This document shows, piece after piece, positions 1-11,007 of a stretch of 64,000 nucleotides of DNA (position 1 is its first letter; each line of letters starts with the position of its first letter). Location of the stretch: NCBI RefSeq assembly GCF_007655135.1, contig NC_045132.1:15438001-15502000 (forward strand), written 5' to 3'. The position numbers and the translations under genes are program-made. The DNA is from Punica granatum (lineage: Eukaryota; Streptophyta; Magnoliopsida; Myrtales; Lythraceae). The notes under the pieces were generated by a model. That model did no database searches, was not told the origin of the DNA, and saw only the letters and a program-made list of their open reading frames with translations.

Positions 1-2747
1 CGTCAACGCGATTACAAATTATTGGCCGATTTGTGCAATTTATTAAAAGGCCAAGTGATTTATTTAGCCAAGTGAAACGTCTCGATTACCCCGTGCGTGG
101 AATTATTAAATTAATTAAAATTTGTCGAATGCTTTAAATTTGTGGGTTTTGAGCCGTTGGGTCTGCCATTGGTAGACCATCCGATAAAAGCCCTAATTCC
201 ATACCATCTTGAAATTAAATCCAATTTTAAATCGACTTTACGTGATTAATTCGGTTTGTGTGGGGCTTTGATAAAAAGTGCTTTCAAACACTCCAACATA
301 CAAACATGAGCACAACAAAATTTAATTTGCCAGTTTTACGCTCAAGTGATCAATTAAATCGGTTTTGGTGTGTTTAATCGATTTTATACCTTTAAAGCCA
401 AGTGAGCAAGAAATTAATTCGTGTGGATTCATTTCCATTTCATACAATCGATTTTAAGTCTGATCGTTTAAACATTCAAGTTCGTGCTTGCATCGGTGTT
501 ACTTCATTACGTGTTCCGGTTTTAAAGAGTCGACTTGGATTACAAGCCGGTTCGTGCTTTTTCAATCGAGACAACAATTTCATGACATCATCGTGATCAT
601 CGAATTAATCAGCAAAGGGAGCCCTAGGCATGCCACTAAGTTCGGGATTTTATACCTCTCTCAAGTTAGGGTTGAGAGAAGGTCGTGTAGCTTCAAATCA
701 TCCATGGACCGAGCCTCGATTAAAACTCGAACTAAGACCGGAGCGGGCTGTCTACGGGCACCACAGCGGCCAGGAGAAGGGCGGCTGAATCAGCACAGCG
801 AGCTTGGAGAAACCAAACGGTGGCAGCAAGCGACGAGGCAACGGCTACAACGAGCTTGAGTTTGCGGAGGGGATTCGAGCAGCAGCTGCATTAGCGCGAG
901 AGGGGCTCGATGACACTGAGGCACAGCAACGGATAGCAGCAACGAGGAGGAGCTCAAGGCAGCGAAACCTGAACCTGCACGAGGAAGGGAAAAGAACAAC
1001 CAAACAACAGAGAAAGGGGAAACCGGGAGGACAGTAGCAAAACGGCAAGGAAGTTGAGACTTAGCTTAGCTCAGATTTTGGCGGAAGCTCGAGGAGGAGC
1101 ATTGGCAGCGACAAATGAGCCGAGGACCTCGATGGGACGCACCGAAGCAGCGTGACAGCAAAAGGAAGATCAGCAGCAGTTCGGTGGGAGCTTCAAATTG
1201 GGGCAACCTTAGGGGAAATGACACACCACGGTTGTAACTTGGGAAAAGGGGGGCAGCAAGCAGGAGGTGGACGTGGAGAAGAGTACAAAGAACCGTGATG
1301 GAGATTGGAAGGGGTTTGTGAAGGGAACAGGAAGGCTGTGAAGCTGGTGGATGTGGTAACAGAGGATGGTGAAGGTGCATGGGCTGATCCTTTTGCTGTG
1401 GTGATCTGTGGGTCTGTCAAGAAGGGACCGTGAGTAAAGAGAGAGGGAATGAGCTGGTAGAGAGAGAGAGAGAGAGTGTTCGGTTCAGTTTGTTGTCTGG
1501 TCTTTTTCCAGACAGAGGGCATGGAATGGATGATGATGATCGGTTGAAGCAGCCCAGGAAGCACCGAAAATGGAAGTCTCCCCTGTAACCAAGAGAGACA
1601 GCCAATGAGAAAGAGAGAGCCTCCTCCTGAGAGTCGGGTCTGTCCTCAACTGAGGAGGCCGCTGAGGATGGCTTGCTGTTCATTGCAGCCTCGTGTGGTT
1701 GCCGGTTTCAAAAAGAAAAGGAAAAGGAAAGAAAGAAAAGAAAAAGAAAGAAAAAGGGAGTACGTCAACTTGCCTCAAGAAGAAAAAAAGAAGAAGAAAC
1801 CGAAGTAAAGCCAGTCAACCGAGAAAGTCTCCCTCTGTTCTCTTTTTATTTTTTTATTTTTTTATTTACTCGTACAAGCGTCTTCGGATAAAATTTGATT
1901 TCTTGAGATCCATTGACATTTTTGGAAAGAAAATTTCGAAATCATGAAATTCGAGAAATAATCGACTCTGGAAGAATTTCAATTTATATCAATGGAGACC
2001 GAATCTCGATAAAATCGATATTGAACCTCTGATACACGTCGATCGCAATTGCTAGATTATTTTCGAATTTCTCGTCTTTTCGAACGGATATTCGAAAAAT
2101 AATCTGAAAACACCATTGTGTTCAGAAAAATTCAAGGATCGATATTATCTAGAAGATACTTTTCAATTCCGAGCATCGACTCGAATTTTGAAAAAAAAAA
2201 AAAACAAAATTGATGCACGTAAGGCCTGAAATTCTTGTCTTTTCAACCGGACATCCGAAAAATAATCCGGGACTACCATTGTGTTAAAAAAAACTCAAGG
2301 ATCAATATTATTCAGAAAAATATTTTTCAATCTCAAGTTTTGTTCCAGATTTTGAAATTCGAATTTGATGCGCGTAAAGTTTAAAAATGTCCTGTATAGT
2401 TTTTTTTTCTAAAAAATGATAAATTGAAGTTATATTAAAAAATGCCCTGACTTTAAAAGTCATGAATGCTTGGGTAATTAATAAAAAATACTTCCCTCTA
2501 ACGGATGATTAAATGACGATTTTGCCCCTCCTCCTCATGATCACGCTAAGTTGTCGATTTTGAATTCTCATCGCACTGTGATCCTCTGTGCCTTGCTCCC
2601 GTGGCCGTCAAGTTGACATGTCTGACTCAGCTGTGAATAGTAACCTGATGATTGCCTGGTGGTTTTCTGTTGTGGTTTAAGAGTTATCGTTAGAAGCGCT
2701 GTCGATGCCCTCCCCTGGAGCGGGTGGACCAAAACGGGGTGCTGACA
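1..2747 (-). mobile_element. Partial LTR of a Tat-type Ty3/gypsy retrotransposon
   Basis: On the minus strand this block begins at 2747 with TGTCAGCACCCC, the same opening as the 3' LTR at 23802, and it shares the nearby string GGGGCAAAATCGTCATTT with that LTR. Bases 1-190, reverse-complemented, align clearly with 25490-25690 of that LTR (same order, many substitutions), so the two are related families in opposite orientation. No purine tract lies just outside 2747, so this is probably a 5' or solo LTR reading leftward; its other end lies beyond the window. The block includes a GA/GC-rich middle (700-1800). The several open frames within it (402-1950, both strands) are low-complexity and look like chance. 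Confidence 0.7.
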
Positions 2748-3001
2748 CACATATAACGAAAACATCGTTTTATTGAGAGCGAGGAATTCCATCTTGTTTC
2801 TATGTGTACACTTATGAAAATGTACTTCAGTTATAGCTATAATATATAGAGTGTATAGATTTTTTTTTATTTTGAACCAAGGATACCAACGAGCAATGGT
2901 AAAGATAGTATGGACCAACCCACACCACTTGTTCTTAGAAGACGTAACTGCAGATTAAACAATAACCTAGAAGAAATAGGCATTGAAAACAAAGACATAT
3001 T

Positions 3002-3610
3002 TTAGGTAAGACGGAATTTTACCGTGACAATTTATTATGGTCACTGTAGTATAAAAAGATGGTGAATTGTAGTACTTTTAAGAAGGTCATAACGTACACT
3101 GTCAAGAAGATGTTGTACATCAACAAAAAAATGTTGTCTAAAAAGAGTGTGAATTGTAGTAATCTCAAGGAGGCTATAACGTATGCTATCAGGACAATGT
3201 TGAGAGTTAAGTTGAGTTGAGTTTTAATTTTAATTGGTTTGTAATAATTGTATTGTTGAATTATGAGAAAAAGTGTGAAAATGTAATAAATAATTGAGAG
3301 AAAATAATGATTAAGTAATGATTGTGTTGTTGAATTGTGAAAAAGTAATGAATAGTTGAGAGAATTTAATATTAAAAATTAAATTGAATGGTTAAAATAT
3401 TTAAAAAATAAAAAAGTAATGATTGTCATGTTAAATTGAAGATAAGTGGAGTTGAGTTGAGTTGAGTTGAGTTAAACTTTGTTGCGAAAACAAACACACC
3501 CGTTTGACATATTATATGTGGAAGTACTCCGCGGGTGTCATAATAGTACGATACACCCTCTTCTTGTACATTTTGTCACCATAACAAATGGTCATGGTAG
3601 AAAAACCTAA
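3002..3610. mobile_element. Imperfect terminal-inverted-repeat element
   Basis: The left end (ttaggt, then a stretch with tggtcactgta) is an imperfect inverted match of the right end near 3560-3610 (acctaa preceded by ccataacaaatggtcatgg). The interior holds two diverged direct copies of a roughly 60-base block (3060-3115 and 3150-3205) and the nested AT-rich repeat at 3205-3495. No coding capacity is seen and target duplication is unclear. This is a non-autonomous DNA element by inference. Confidence 0.35.
3205..3495 (-). repeat. AT-rich MITE-like repeat, family B copy 1
   Basis: One of at least three copies of the same repeat in the window; the others are at 57914-58276 and 61043-61352, with a fragment near 54573. 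Shared hallmarks are runs of aacaacacaatcattac and ctcaactattcattac (here as reverse complement), and ends resembling gtttggttttaa / ttaaaaccaaac. There is no ORF. The ends and family spread point to a MITE. Confidence 0.6.
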
Positions 3611-3808
3611 GAAAAATTTGCAACTCTAGATTAGTTCATTATATCTACGTTTACTTTTTATACTAAATGACATATTTTTCCTTATGTCCAAAGCGAACTA
3701 CTTCAAATAAATTTTAGTATTGTAAAAATTCACTTGCTTTGCATGGGAAAATAATATAATTTTTTATGCATGATATTTATAAAATAAGTATGAATTATTG
3801 TTAGCAAT

Positions 3809-4229
3809 TGTTGAGAATTGTGTTTCGAATTTTTGACCCGATTCGATTTCATGTTTTATAGATTTAGATCTCTATCTTTTAGTTAAGTAATATCTTCAGA
3901 ATATTGTACTTAGAGATATTATAGATAGAGAAAATATTGGGATTTATTTTGTTGGGATTTAGAAAGTGAGAGTATTCTTGAGATGGGATATCTCTTCGAG
4001 GGTTAGGGTTCCTCGTTTAAGATCGGTCACTGTGCTTGTGAGTGATGCACTCATATTATACCCAATTATGTATTTGTTGCTCAATGAGAAGTCACTACTG
4101 AGCCTTTTTTATCCATGGATGTTCCTTCAAATGTTTTCACCGTGTTTGAGGGTTTACCACGTATATCATGTGTGTAATTTTTTCTCTATTCCGTATTATC
4201 TTCATTGATCGTTGAGTCGATTCTTAACA
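3809..4229 (+). repeat. 5' LTR of the miniature retrotransposon
   Basis: Direct repeat of 4466-4944, starting with TG and ending with CA, with the exact 5-bp target duplication immediately outside. The open frame at 3966-4208 lies in this LTR and is not a gene. Confidence 0.85.
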
Positions 4230-4465
4230 AACTGGTATCAGAGCTAAGGTTAGGGCGTTTTCGCGGTCAACTCAATTCTAGAGGGCTATAACAAAGTTTG
4301 ACATCGAGAAGTTCATGGGTATGACAACATTAAGCTTTTGGCTTCAGGAGAAGACAACAAGGGTCCTGATAATTATTTCGGCTGTCTTGGCTGGTGTGCA
4401 AATTGAGTGTAGTGATGTTCATATTGCTCTCAAAATTTTGGAGAATTCAAGATAAGGTGGAGATT

Positions 4466-4944
4466 TGTTAAGAATTGTGTCTTGAATTTTTGACCGGATT
4501 TGATTTTCTATTTTATATTTAGATCTCTAACTTTTGGTTAGGTAATATGTTCATAATATTGTACTTAGAGATATTATAGATAAAGAAAATATTGGGATTT
4601 ATTCTGTTGGATGAATTGGGCTACTATATATATATGTATCAAGAGCTTTCGTGTAAAGATGCAAGGAGAGCGTAGTGAGTGGGAGCATTCCTGAGATGAG
4701 ATATATCTACAAGGGGTTAAGGTTTTGCGTTTATGGTCGATCGTTGTGCTTGTGAGAGACGCACTTGTATTGTACTCCACTCTTTAATTGTTGCTTAATG
4801 AGAAGTCACCACCGAGTCTCTTTTGCCCATGGATGATTCCTTCAACTGTTTTCACCGCATTTTAGGGTTTGCTACGTAAATCTTGTGTGCAATTTCTTCC
4901 TTGTTTCGTATTATCTTCATTGATCGTCGAGTCGATTCCCAACA
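4466..4944 (+). repeat. 3' LTR of the miniature retrotransposon
   Basis: Direct repeat of 3809-4229. It is longer because of an internal insertion near 4600-4680, where a tatatatatg tract and the sequence after it are absent from the 5' LTR. Confidence 0.85.
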
Positions 4945-5011
4945 GCAATGCATAGTTCATTTGTTTTTCATTCATTAAATGCTAAAACATTCCTAACTAT
5001 GTTTAATTTTA

Positions 5012-5363
5012 GGCTCCGTTTATTTCCATGGAAAATAAGTTCATGAGGAAAATGAATTTCACAGAAAATGAATTCTCAGAAAGTATTTTATTCTTCTTTA
5101 TTTGATACTGTGTTGAAAAAAAAAACTGACAAGGAAGAAGAGAGAAAGAATAAGGTGTAAGGTGAACAGAGAGAAAGAGTGGGTTTGTCGGGAAAATGAA
5201 TTCCCTTTTTTTTTAAGGGAATTCAATTTCCAAATTTTTCTCTTACTTTTTTGGTTAAAATGAAAGTGTCTTTCCCGTTGACCAAACACTTATGTGTTAC
5301 CAAACATAGGAAAACGGAGAATTCAGTTTCCTGTAAAATATTTTCTCCGAAACAAATGGAGCC
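5012..5363. mobile_element. Tourist-like MITE (PIF/Harbinger type)
   Basis: The 352-bp element has terminal inverted repeats: it starts GGCTCCGTTTATTTCC and its reverse-complemented end starts GGCTCCATTTGTTTCG, with similarity continuing for about 50 bp. It is flanked by the 3-bp duplication TTA (5009-5011 and 5364-5366), the target preference of PIF/Harbinger elements. It has no coding capacity, so it would be mobilised in trans. The Harbinger relic at 60143 has different terminal bases, so it is not necessarily the source. Confidence 0.8.
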
Positions 5364-5414
5364 TTATTTGAATTTCACAATGTTTCATAAGTCCCTTTTA
5401 AAAAAAATATTTTT

Positions 5415-6305
5415 GGGTAAATGTTAAAAAAAATCACAAACTTTACATTTTATAAACTTTTATTACAAATTATATTTTTTGGTCAAGAAATATACACACT
5501 TTTACATTATTCTTTTTACGTTTTATCACAAACTATATTTTTGACTAAGACAAGAACTTTCATTTCTCGTCCCATTTAACATCCTTCCAAATTTCTGCTA
5601 GTTTTGCTGATGTGACCATCAACAGATGTCACGCGGCAAATGATCACTAATGGCAGCTGGAGGTCAGGAGGAAGGCGGCAGTCTCCACAACTGCCGCTCA
5701 TGAAGCTTCATCAGAGAAGCCATCGAATCCTCAGTGTGCTTCGATCAAAACACAGAGGTCTCAATCTAGGATTCAATTAAAACCACAGAGGGCTCGATCT
5801 CCAGCTTCGACCAAAGCCTCAAAGGGCTCTATCTTCATAGCTCGATCCCTCTATGCATAGAGGGCTCAAGAAGGATCATAGAGGGCCATTGACGTTGTTG
5901 TGCTGGAAAAAAAAAAACAATAGAGAGACTGAAGATAACATTAAAGACGAAGCACTGGGGGTGACAGCTATGGAGGACGCCACCTTCCTCCCTACCTCCG
6001 GTTACCCAAAATTGAAAAAAAAATTAAAATTTTTTGATAATGTGACTCGCCACATCAATCACTATTAATGACCGTTTGCCACGTCTCATTTGTTAACAGT
6101 CACGACAGCAAAATTGACAAAAATTCGAACGGGTGCTAAATGGGACGAAAAAATGAAAGTTCGTGTATTTCTAGCCAAAAATATAATTTGTTATAAAACG
6201 TAAAAATATATATATATAAAGTTCGTATGTTTCTTAGTAAAAAAATATAATTTAGATAAAACGTTAAAAAAATGTAAAGTTTGTGATTTTTTTGGACATT
6301 TACCC
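5415..6305. mobile_element. Non-autonomous element with about 240-bp terminal inverted repeats
   Basis: The outer roughly 240 bp at each end are inverted copies (gggtaaatgt... at left; ...acatttaccc at right) and contain matched blocks such as cgtcccattta and tcacaaactttacat. The centre (about 5660-6030) is unique, has no recognisable protein, and contains repeated agagggctc-type phrases. A target duplication is not clear (tatttt-like on both sides). The long TIRs suggest a MULE-like element, but this is inference. Confidence 0.65.
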
Positions 6306-8118
6306 TATTTTATTCTAGAACATACAATCAATAATGAAAAATGAAATGAGAATATAGGGCGGTCCGAGAGAGAAGCCTAAGTGAAATCCCAAATATAACC
6401 TTTAGTTTATTTAATAAGATAAACTTTATTTTATTTAATGTGTATTTCCAGAATTTTGAAACGTAATATTACGAACTAAAAGCTTTTTCAGTGGGGTATT
6501 TAATTGTCACGACAAAATGAACAATATATATGCATATTAACTATATTTAAAATAATTTGAATTATTTTATTGCTTAAGGTGATTTTATTGTTTGCATGTT
6601 TATGAATAAATAATATTATAATTTTGCTTCCTTTATTGCTGGCAAAAAAAAAAGAATAAAAAAAGAAAGAGAGAACAAGAAGCAAGAGTTATAATAATGA
6701 ACAACCCTTGTTTTGTCAGGAATAAGAGAAATTGAATGTTAGGGACGAAATGAGAATTAAAGAGGATTGTGAAGTAGGAGGAAAAAATTGTGAATTATCA
6801 AGTAAAGTGGCGATAAAGAGCACGGTAGCAAAGAGGAAAACAAGAAGTCTAGGAATTGAGAGAATAGTGAAAAATAATACAATGAATTGGAGTTGTTGAT
6901 AACACATAATATAGGGATATGGATAACAGGAGAAAGTCTTAGATGTAACGGGTATACCACATGACAATGTCACAAATCATTCGGGATTTTTCATTTTTTA
7001 TTTTTAGTATTATCACAATAAAAATATATTCATTGTTGACAAAAATAAAATTTTTTATGCATATTGTGACATAATATCATGTGATGTACTCGTTACACAC
7101 AAGACCTTTTCGAATAATATTTAGAAAATTTTAAAAATAATGAGAAATCATTCTTTTTAAGAATAAAATATATCCATAAAAATTTATTAGTAATATAAAA
7201 CTGAGATTTATAAAACTGGTAATTTAAATATTTAGTTGTTATTTGTGAAGATCTAAAGATCGAATTTACACAATGCTAAGTACCTAGACCAATATTACAT
7301 CGATATGATTTTATGTGTTACCCCTCCTAACATAAACATTTGGCTCTATCCATGAGTCCTTCCACAAATATCGAACATGAAATCTCTTAGTTACCAAGCG
7401 AAAGCATACATTATCGCACTGCATGCTCATTTTATTATAACTCTTATTTTTTAACGTAAATATTACTATATTTTGCCTACCAAAAGAAATATTACTATGT
7501 TTTATTGTGATTAATATATATGTCATGTTTCTAAATAGAATAATAATTTACTAGATGAAAATTATTTTTTATCGTCGTTATTTATATTATATCCGCATGA
7601 TTTCTTAGGACATATTTCATAACTCTTAGGACATATTTCATAACTCCGATCCAAAATTGGAGATAACACAACCAAGAATCTTGCACTACAATAAAATGGA
7701 CAAATTAATGAGCGCCTACGATCTCCTTCAATTTTCTATCTCGTAGGACAAATCAGATCTCCTGTTCATTAGATTGACACAACTCAATAAAAATGGCAAA
7801 AGAATGTACAATATTGTGCATACAATTTTGCTAATTACAATCTTGAAAAATTTCCGGGGATATATATCTTCAAACACATTGTGGCTTTGCATTTCAAAGC
7901 AAAGAATTTGATAAAGAAACTCGGGCAATTCATCGCCATCCTTCAATCCTTTGGACCAATTGTCTTTCCTTTTAAAAAATCTTCAAGAATCGCAATCCTC
8001 TGGTCTTAATCTTTCCATAGAAATGCTCTTCATCGTCATGTATCATTCACGTCATCATCATAACCGTTTCACCTATGGACGAATCACGCTACCTGCTATA
8101 ATATATACTTGCCCTTTC
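6306..8118. other. Intergenic, AT-rich
   Basis: I see no gene. Short open frames here (for example 6500-6685, 6716-6973, 7728-7946) have no domain, no codon bias and no start context. A 24-base direct duplication (cttaggacatatttcataactc) occurs near 7605-7645. The right part is the 3' flank of the GATL gene. Confidence 0.5.
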
Positions 8119-9249
8119 TCATTCCTCTAGAAAATGTTTCGGTGACCGGTACAGATCATATGGTGCCCAGAGGTGATCCACGATGCATGGCCTTCTCGAA
8201 TCTAACCTCAGCCAGGGCTTGCCCTTTCCGCTCCAATGGAGCAGGCTGATCGGCCCCGGGTGGAGACTCCTACATTTTCCTTTGATATTGTCACCGCCTA
8301 AACCATGTTGGTTCCATCGATGGTCTACCGCTTTTATGTTCCCTGCTAAAACTAGCAAAAACGGTGGTAAAGAGCCCAAATGGTAAATCCTCTTCTGCTT
8401 TTGCACTCCCATCCATTCCTCCACCTTCTGAGTGTATCCTCCTTGCCTCCATTTTTCAACGTCCACAACCATCACCCCTGTGTTAAAATAGCATGGCCTC
8501 CGTCCCTCGAATGTTTGGGTTAGGCTCCGGTCCAACCAGAAGAGGTCTGTGAAGTACATCGTGAAGTTCACGTGGCAATACTCCGGCGCAGCCAAAACCT
8601 TGCCCTTTAGCTGAACTTCCCAAAGCTTGGCTATGTCATCGACCACGATGAGGTCAGAGTCTAGATATATCACACGCTTCACTTTGGTCGGTATGAGATC
8701 AACTAGGTAAATCCGCGCGTAATTCAAAGGCTGGTCTAGCGCTTGCCTGATAGACCTGGATATTTTCCCCCGCACCCGGTTGGAGTCGAAAGGGTAGACA
8801 GTGAAGTTCAGATAAGGGAAGGTGGATCGTATGTTGGAGGAAATCTTTGGCTCAGTCCTCGCCTCGAGGAAGTGGAACTCAAGGTTCTCCGGGCACATTG
8901 AGTGCTGTAGGATGGAGAGTACCGCAGCCATTGTGCCCCGTAGGTAGTTCCCATCTAGGGTCATCGCGACATGGATTGTGCCAGGGCCACCCGGGGGCCC
9001 GCATCCTTCCCCGTTGTTGAAGACTGGCGCCTCATGAAAGATGCTCACAGAGGCGTCATCTGGGCATGGTTTCAACACAACGGTCCTCCCTATGCGGGCT
9101 GCACTGACGGTGCAACCAGGCAGGCAATGCTGCAGGAGGAGAGACAGGAGAACGGCAACGAGAGGGACGGAAGAGGGGCTCCAAGAGGCCATCCTGTCCC
9201 AATCTTGGTTGAGTGTGGGAATGAGAAATGAATATTGTATGGCTTGCAA
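8119..9249 (-). CDS. GATL: GATL-family glycosyltransferase (GT8, galacturonosyltransferase-like)
   Basis: An intronless 376-residue frame, intact from start to stop. Family hallmarks are all present: a hydrophobic N-terminal segment (about residues 25-45, signal peptide or anchor), the GT8 domain from about residue 91 ([10 protein letters not shown]), the metal-binding DSD in [13 protein letters not shown] (197-199), [15 protein letters not shown] (253-267), and the C-terminal HWSGKGKPW (338-346). The length is usual for plant GATL proteins. The family acts in the secretory pathway on pectin or xylan backbones; the exact acceptor cannot be told from sequence. The true start may be the internal Met at residue 20 (codon 9190-9192, MASWSPSS), which puts the signal segment at the very N-terminus as in relatives. 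The first 84 codons and the upstream region are duplicated at 10806-12477. Confidence 0.93.
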   Translation of the reverse strand: MQAIQYSFLIPTLNQDWDRMASWSPSSVPLVAVLLSLLLQHCLPGCTVSAARIGRTVVLKPCPDDASVSIFHEAPVFNNGEGCGPPGGPGTIHVAMTLDGNYLRGTMAAVLSILQHSMCPENLEFHFLEARTEPKISSNIRSTFPYLNFTVYPFDSNRVRGKISRSIRQALDQPLNYARIYLVDLIPTKVKRVIYLDSDLIVVDDIAKLWEVQLKGKVLAAPEYCHVNFTMYFTDLFWLDRSLTQTFEGRRPCYFNTGVMVVDVEKWRQGGYTQKVEEWMGVQKQKRIYHLGSLPPFLLVLAGNIKAVDHRWNQHGLGGDNIKGKCRSLHPGPISLLHWSGKGKPWLRLDSRRPCIVDHLWAPYDLYRSPKHFLEE

Positions 9250-9590
9250 GCTGAGGATAAGAGAGGTTAGGGAAGAGAGGATCAGCCATTATTGTTAGAG
9301 AGAGGTTATGAGGTGGTGTTAAGGGGGAGATGAGTTATAACTATCTATTTGACAAAAAAGGGTGGGAAAGATGGGGGAAGACAAAATGTACGTTGGTGAG
9401 GTTGGGAGGGTGGGAGGAATTTTCGGGGAGTCCTATGATAACTAATTTTAAGGAATCTAAAATTGTGTGTGCTGATAAAACAATCTAAGTGCTAGATTTT
9501 TTAGCTGTCAAAAATCCTAGATCAGTCAATTGTTGAATTAACAATCTCCAAATCTCTGTCTTATGAAAACACGGTAACTCAACATCCAAA

Positions 9591-9728
9591 GATAGCACAG
9601 CTGGTTAAGTACGTCTCGCTGTCGCTGCATAGTAGAAGAGGTCGCATGGTCGATCCTATCGCATTGCAAAAATCCTTTAGAGGCCACATTTACAAGTACT
9701 AATGTACACAGCAAAAATCCTGGCAAAG
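9591..9728 (+). repeat. tRNA-derived SINE-like unit
   Basis: The sequence resembles an internal RNA polymerase III promoter: an A-box-like tagcacagctggttaag near the start and a B-box-like ggtcgatcct about 40 bases on. No poly(A) tail or clear target duplication is visible. A second copy sits at 11398-11530 because of the tandem duplication. Confidence 0.5.
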
Positions 9729-9884
9729 CGTGGCTCTTGCACTAGTTGTTCATTAAATAAGGTAATCATCATAACTTCTAAGAATAAATAGCTAATTTTA
9801 TCTCGAATTATTCAGGAATTTCTTAATATAGATAATTGGATGTAGAAGAAGTACATTATGAATTTTTCTTGGCAAATCAAAAGA

Positions 9885-9975
9885 GGGTGTAGCGTAGTAT
9901 AGTGGTGCACGCCCTCACCTGTTGTCATAGACGTCATAGGTATGATATCTAGTGGGACTACCTGTGACCATTTAT
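9885..9975 (+). repeat. tRNA-derived SINE-like head
   Basis: The unit begins gggtgtagcgtagtatagtgg (A-box-like) followed by aggtatgatatctagtggg (diverged B-box). The opening resembles that of the clear SINE at 59270-59428 (ggtgtagcgtggtgg). A copy lies at 11688-11776 in the duplicated block. Confidence 0.5.
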
Positions 9976-10416
9976 TAGTTATTTCGAATTTCTCTTTTAT
10001 TAGTTATTTCGGTAGGAGAGGTAATACTTATTCTGTAAGATTGTTAGAGAAATAAAAACACAAATAGAAGTTAGTTATGAAATGAGGAATGGCATATTTT
10101 TCATCATTACTAAAAAATAACATACACTACGCATTGATCAAATATAAAACAGTATCGAGACTTTTTCCGACTTAAGCATTGAACACATGATAGTTGGAAC
10201 CAATTTGATTTAGAATATTGAATTTGAGTTAAAACATGAGGAACAATAATATCGTCACTAGAAGGTTGATGGAAGAAAGGGGGGATGTGGACTTTCTCTC
10301 ACTAGAAGGTTGCTGAGACAAAATCGTCATCTATCGGAGCAAATCAACATAAAAAACTATTGATCCATTTTGTTATATACATATATAAAACTATTGATCC
10401 ATTTTTGTTATATACA

Positions 10417-10714
10417 TATATAAATATCTCCATTCTCATTGCTTTCGGACAGCGTTACGCTGATTGTGATAGTAGAGAGCAGACACAGAGAGACAGGGAG
10501 GAGAGAGAGAGAGAGAGAGTCGATTTCACTCCTTTGGGGTCAATCGATTTTGATCCATCGATCTGCAGATTAATTTCGGATGTGGGCTCGATCCGCATTG
10601 TGATCTTCCCTCTCTTCTGTCTCTTTGTCTTCGATTCGGTAATTGCTGAGCTAAATTGATTGTCACTCGGGCTGAATTGGCTGCCGGCCACCTCGTCCTG
10701 GGGATTGGGGTTGC
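10417..10714 (+). promoter_or_regulatory. Candidate plus-strand promoter and 5' leader without a following gene
   Basis: A good TATA box (tatataaata, 10417-10426) is followed at promoter-like spacing by a GA-rich leader with a (GA)n run (about 10500-10520), then CT-rich sequence and a possible splice donor (gattcg|gtaatt, near 10637). It faces away from GATL, so the shared spacer could be a divergent promoter. The homology unit ends at 10714, and no coding sequence follows. The same arrangement recurs at 12184-12477. Confidence 0.4.
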
Positions 10715-10805
10715 CCGCGGGGCCCCCACCCCGACAGCCAGGCAGCTCTACAAGGGCTGGAATTTTCTTTCTTTTTTTTTTGTTTTCTTTTCTTGTTTAA
10801 TATTT
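10715..10805. other. 91-bp spacer between duplication copies
   Basis: GC-rich on the left (ccgcggggcccccaccccg) and pyrimidine-rich on the right (a run ending ttttcttgtttaatatt). It has no counterpart at the outer edge of either copy. It may be filler from the rearrangement or an assembly join. Confidence 0.6.
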
Positions 10806-11007
10806 GCCCGCATCCTTCCCCGTTGTTGAAGACTGGCGCCTCATGAAAGATGCTCACAGAGGCGTCATCTGGGCATGGTTTCAACACAACAGCCCTCCCT
10901 ATGCGGGCTGCACTGACGGTGCAACCACACAGGCAATGCTGCCAGGAGGAGGAGAGACAGAGAACGGCAACGAGAGGGACGGAAGAGGGGCTCCCAGAGG
11001 CCATCCT
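10806..11007 (-). pseudogene. Truncated second copy of the GATL 5' end
   Basis: Reading from the Met equivalent to GATL residue 20 (codon 11005-11007) the frame gives [14 protein letters not shown] and runs through [20 protein letters not shown]. It then leaves homology at 10806 and continues into spacer sequence to a stop near 10663. The entire catalytic domain is missing. Upstream of that Met the frame is shifted relative to GATL. It is a by-product of the tandem duplication, not a second glycosyltransferase gene. Confidence 0.88.

Larger units (their letters stand above)
3809..4944 (+). mobile_element. Miniature LTR retrotransposon (TRIM-like, copia-derived)
   Basis: Two similar direct repeats form LTRs: 3809-4229 (421 bp, TGTTGAG...TTAACA) and 4466-4944 (479 bp, TGTTAAG...CCAACA). 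They enclose only about 236 bp. An exact 5-bp target duplication, gcaat, flanks the element (3804-3808 and 4945-4949). A tRNA-Met type primer-binding site, TGGTATCAGAGC, lies at 4233-4244, and a purine-rich tract (aaggtggaga) precedes the second LTR. The interior translates to the first residues of a copia Gag (KFDIEKF...) and then a short tail, so this is a deletion derivative of a Tork-like copia that kept all cis signals. It cannot encode its own proteins and would depend on another copy in trans. Confidence 0.85.
8997..10714. repeat. Tandem duplication, copy A (contains GATL 5' end and upstream DNA)
   Basis: Copy A matches copy B (10806-12477) from the shared gcccgcatccttcc at its left end to ggattggggttgc at its right end. 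It includes GATL codons 1-84, about 1.4 kb of upstream DNA, two SINE-like units, and a plus-strand TATA and leader. Differences from copy B are numerous single-base insertions/deletions, many in homopolymers, plus scattered substitutions. Copy A also has an extra 34-36-base repeat near 10357-10425. Confidence 0.92.

Noticed and set aside
1605..1947. Lys/Arg-rich open frames on the plus strand
   Set aside because: Low-complexity AG-rich LTR sequence read in several frames; no conserved motif.
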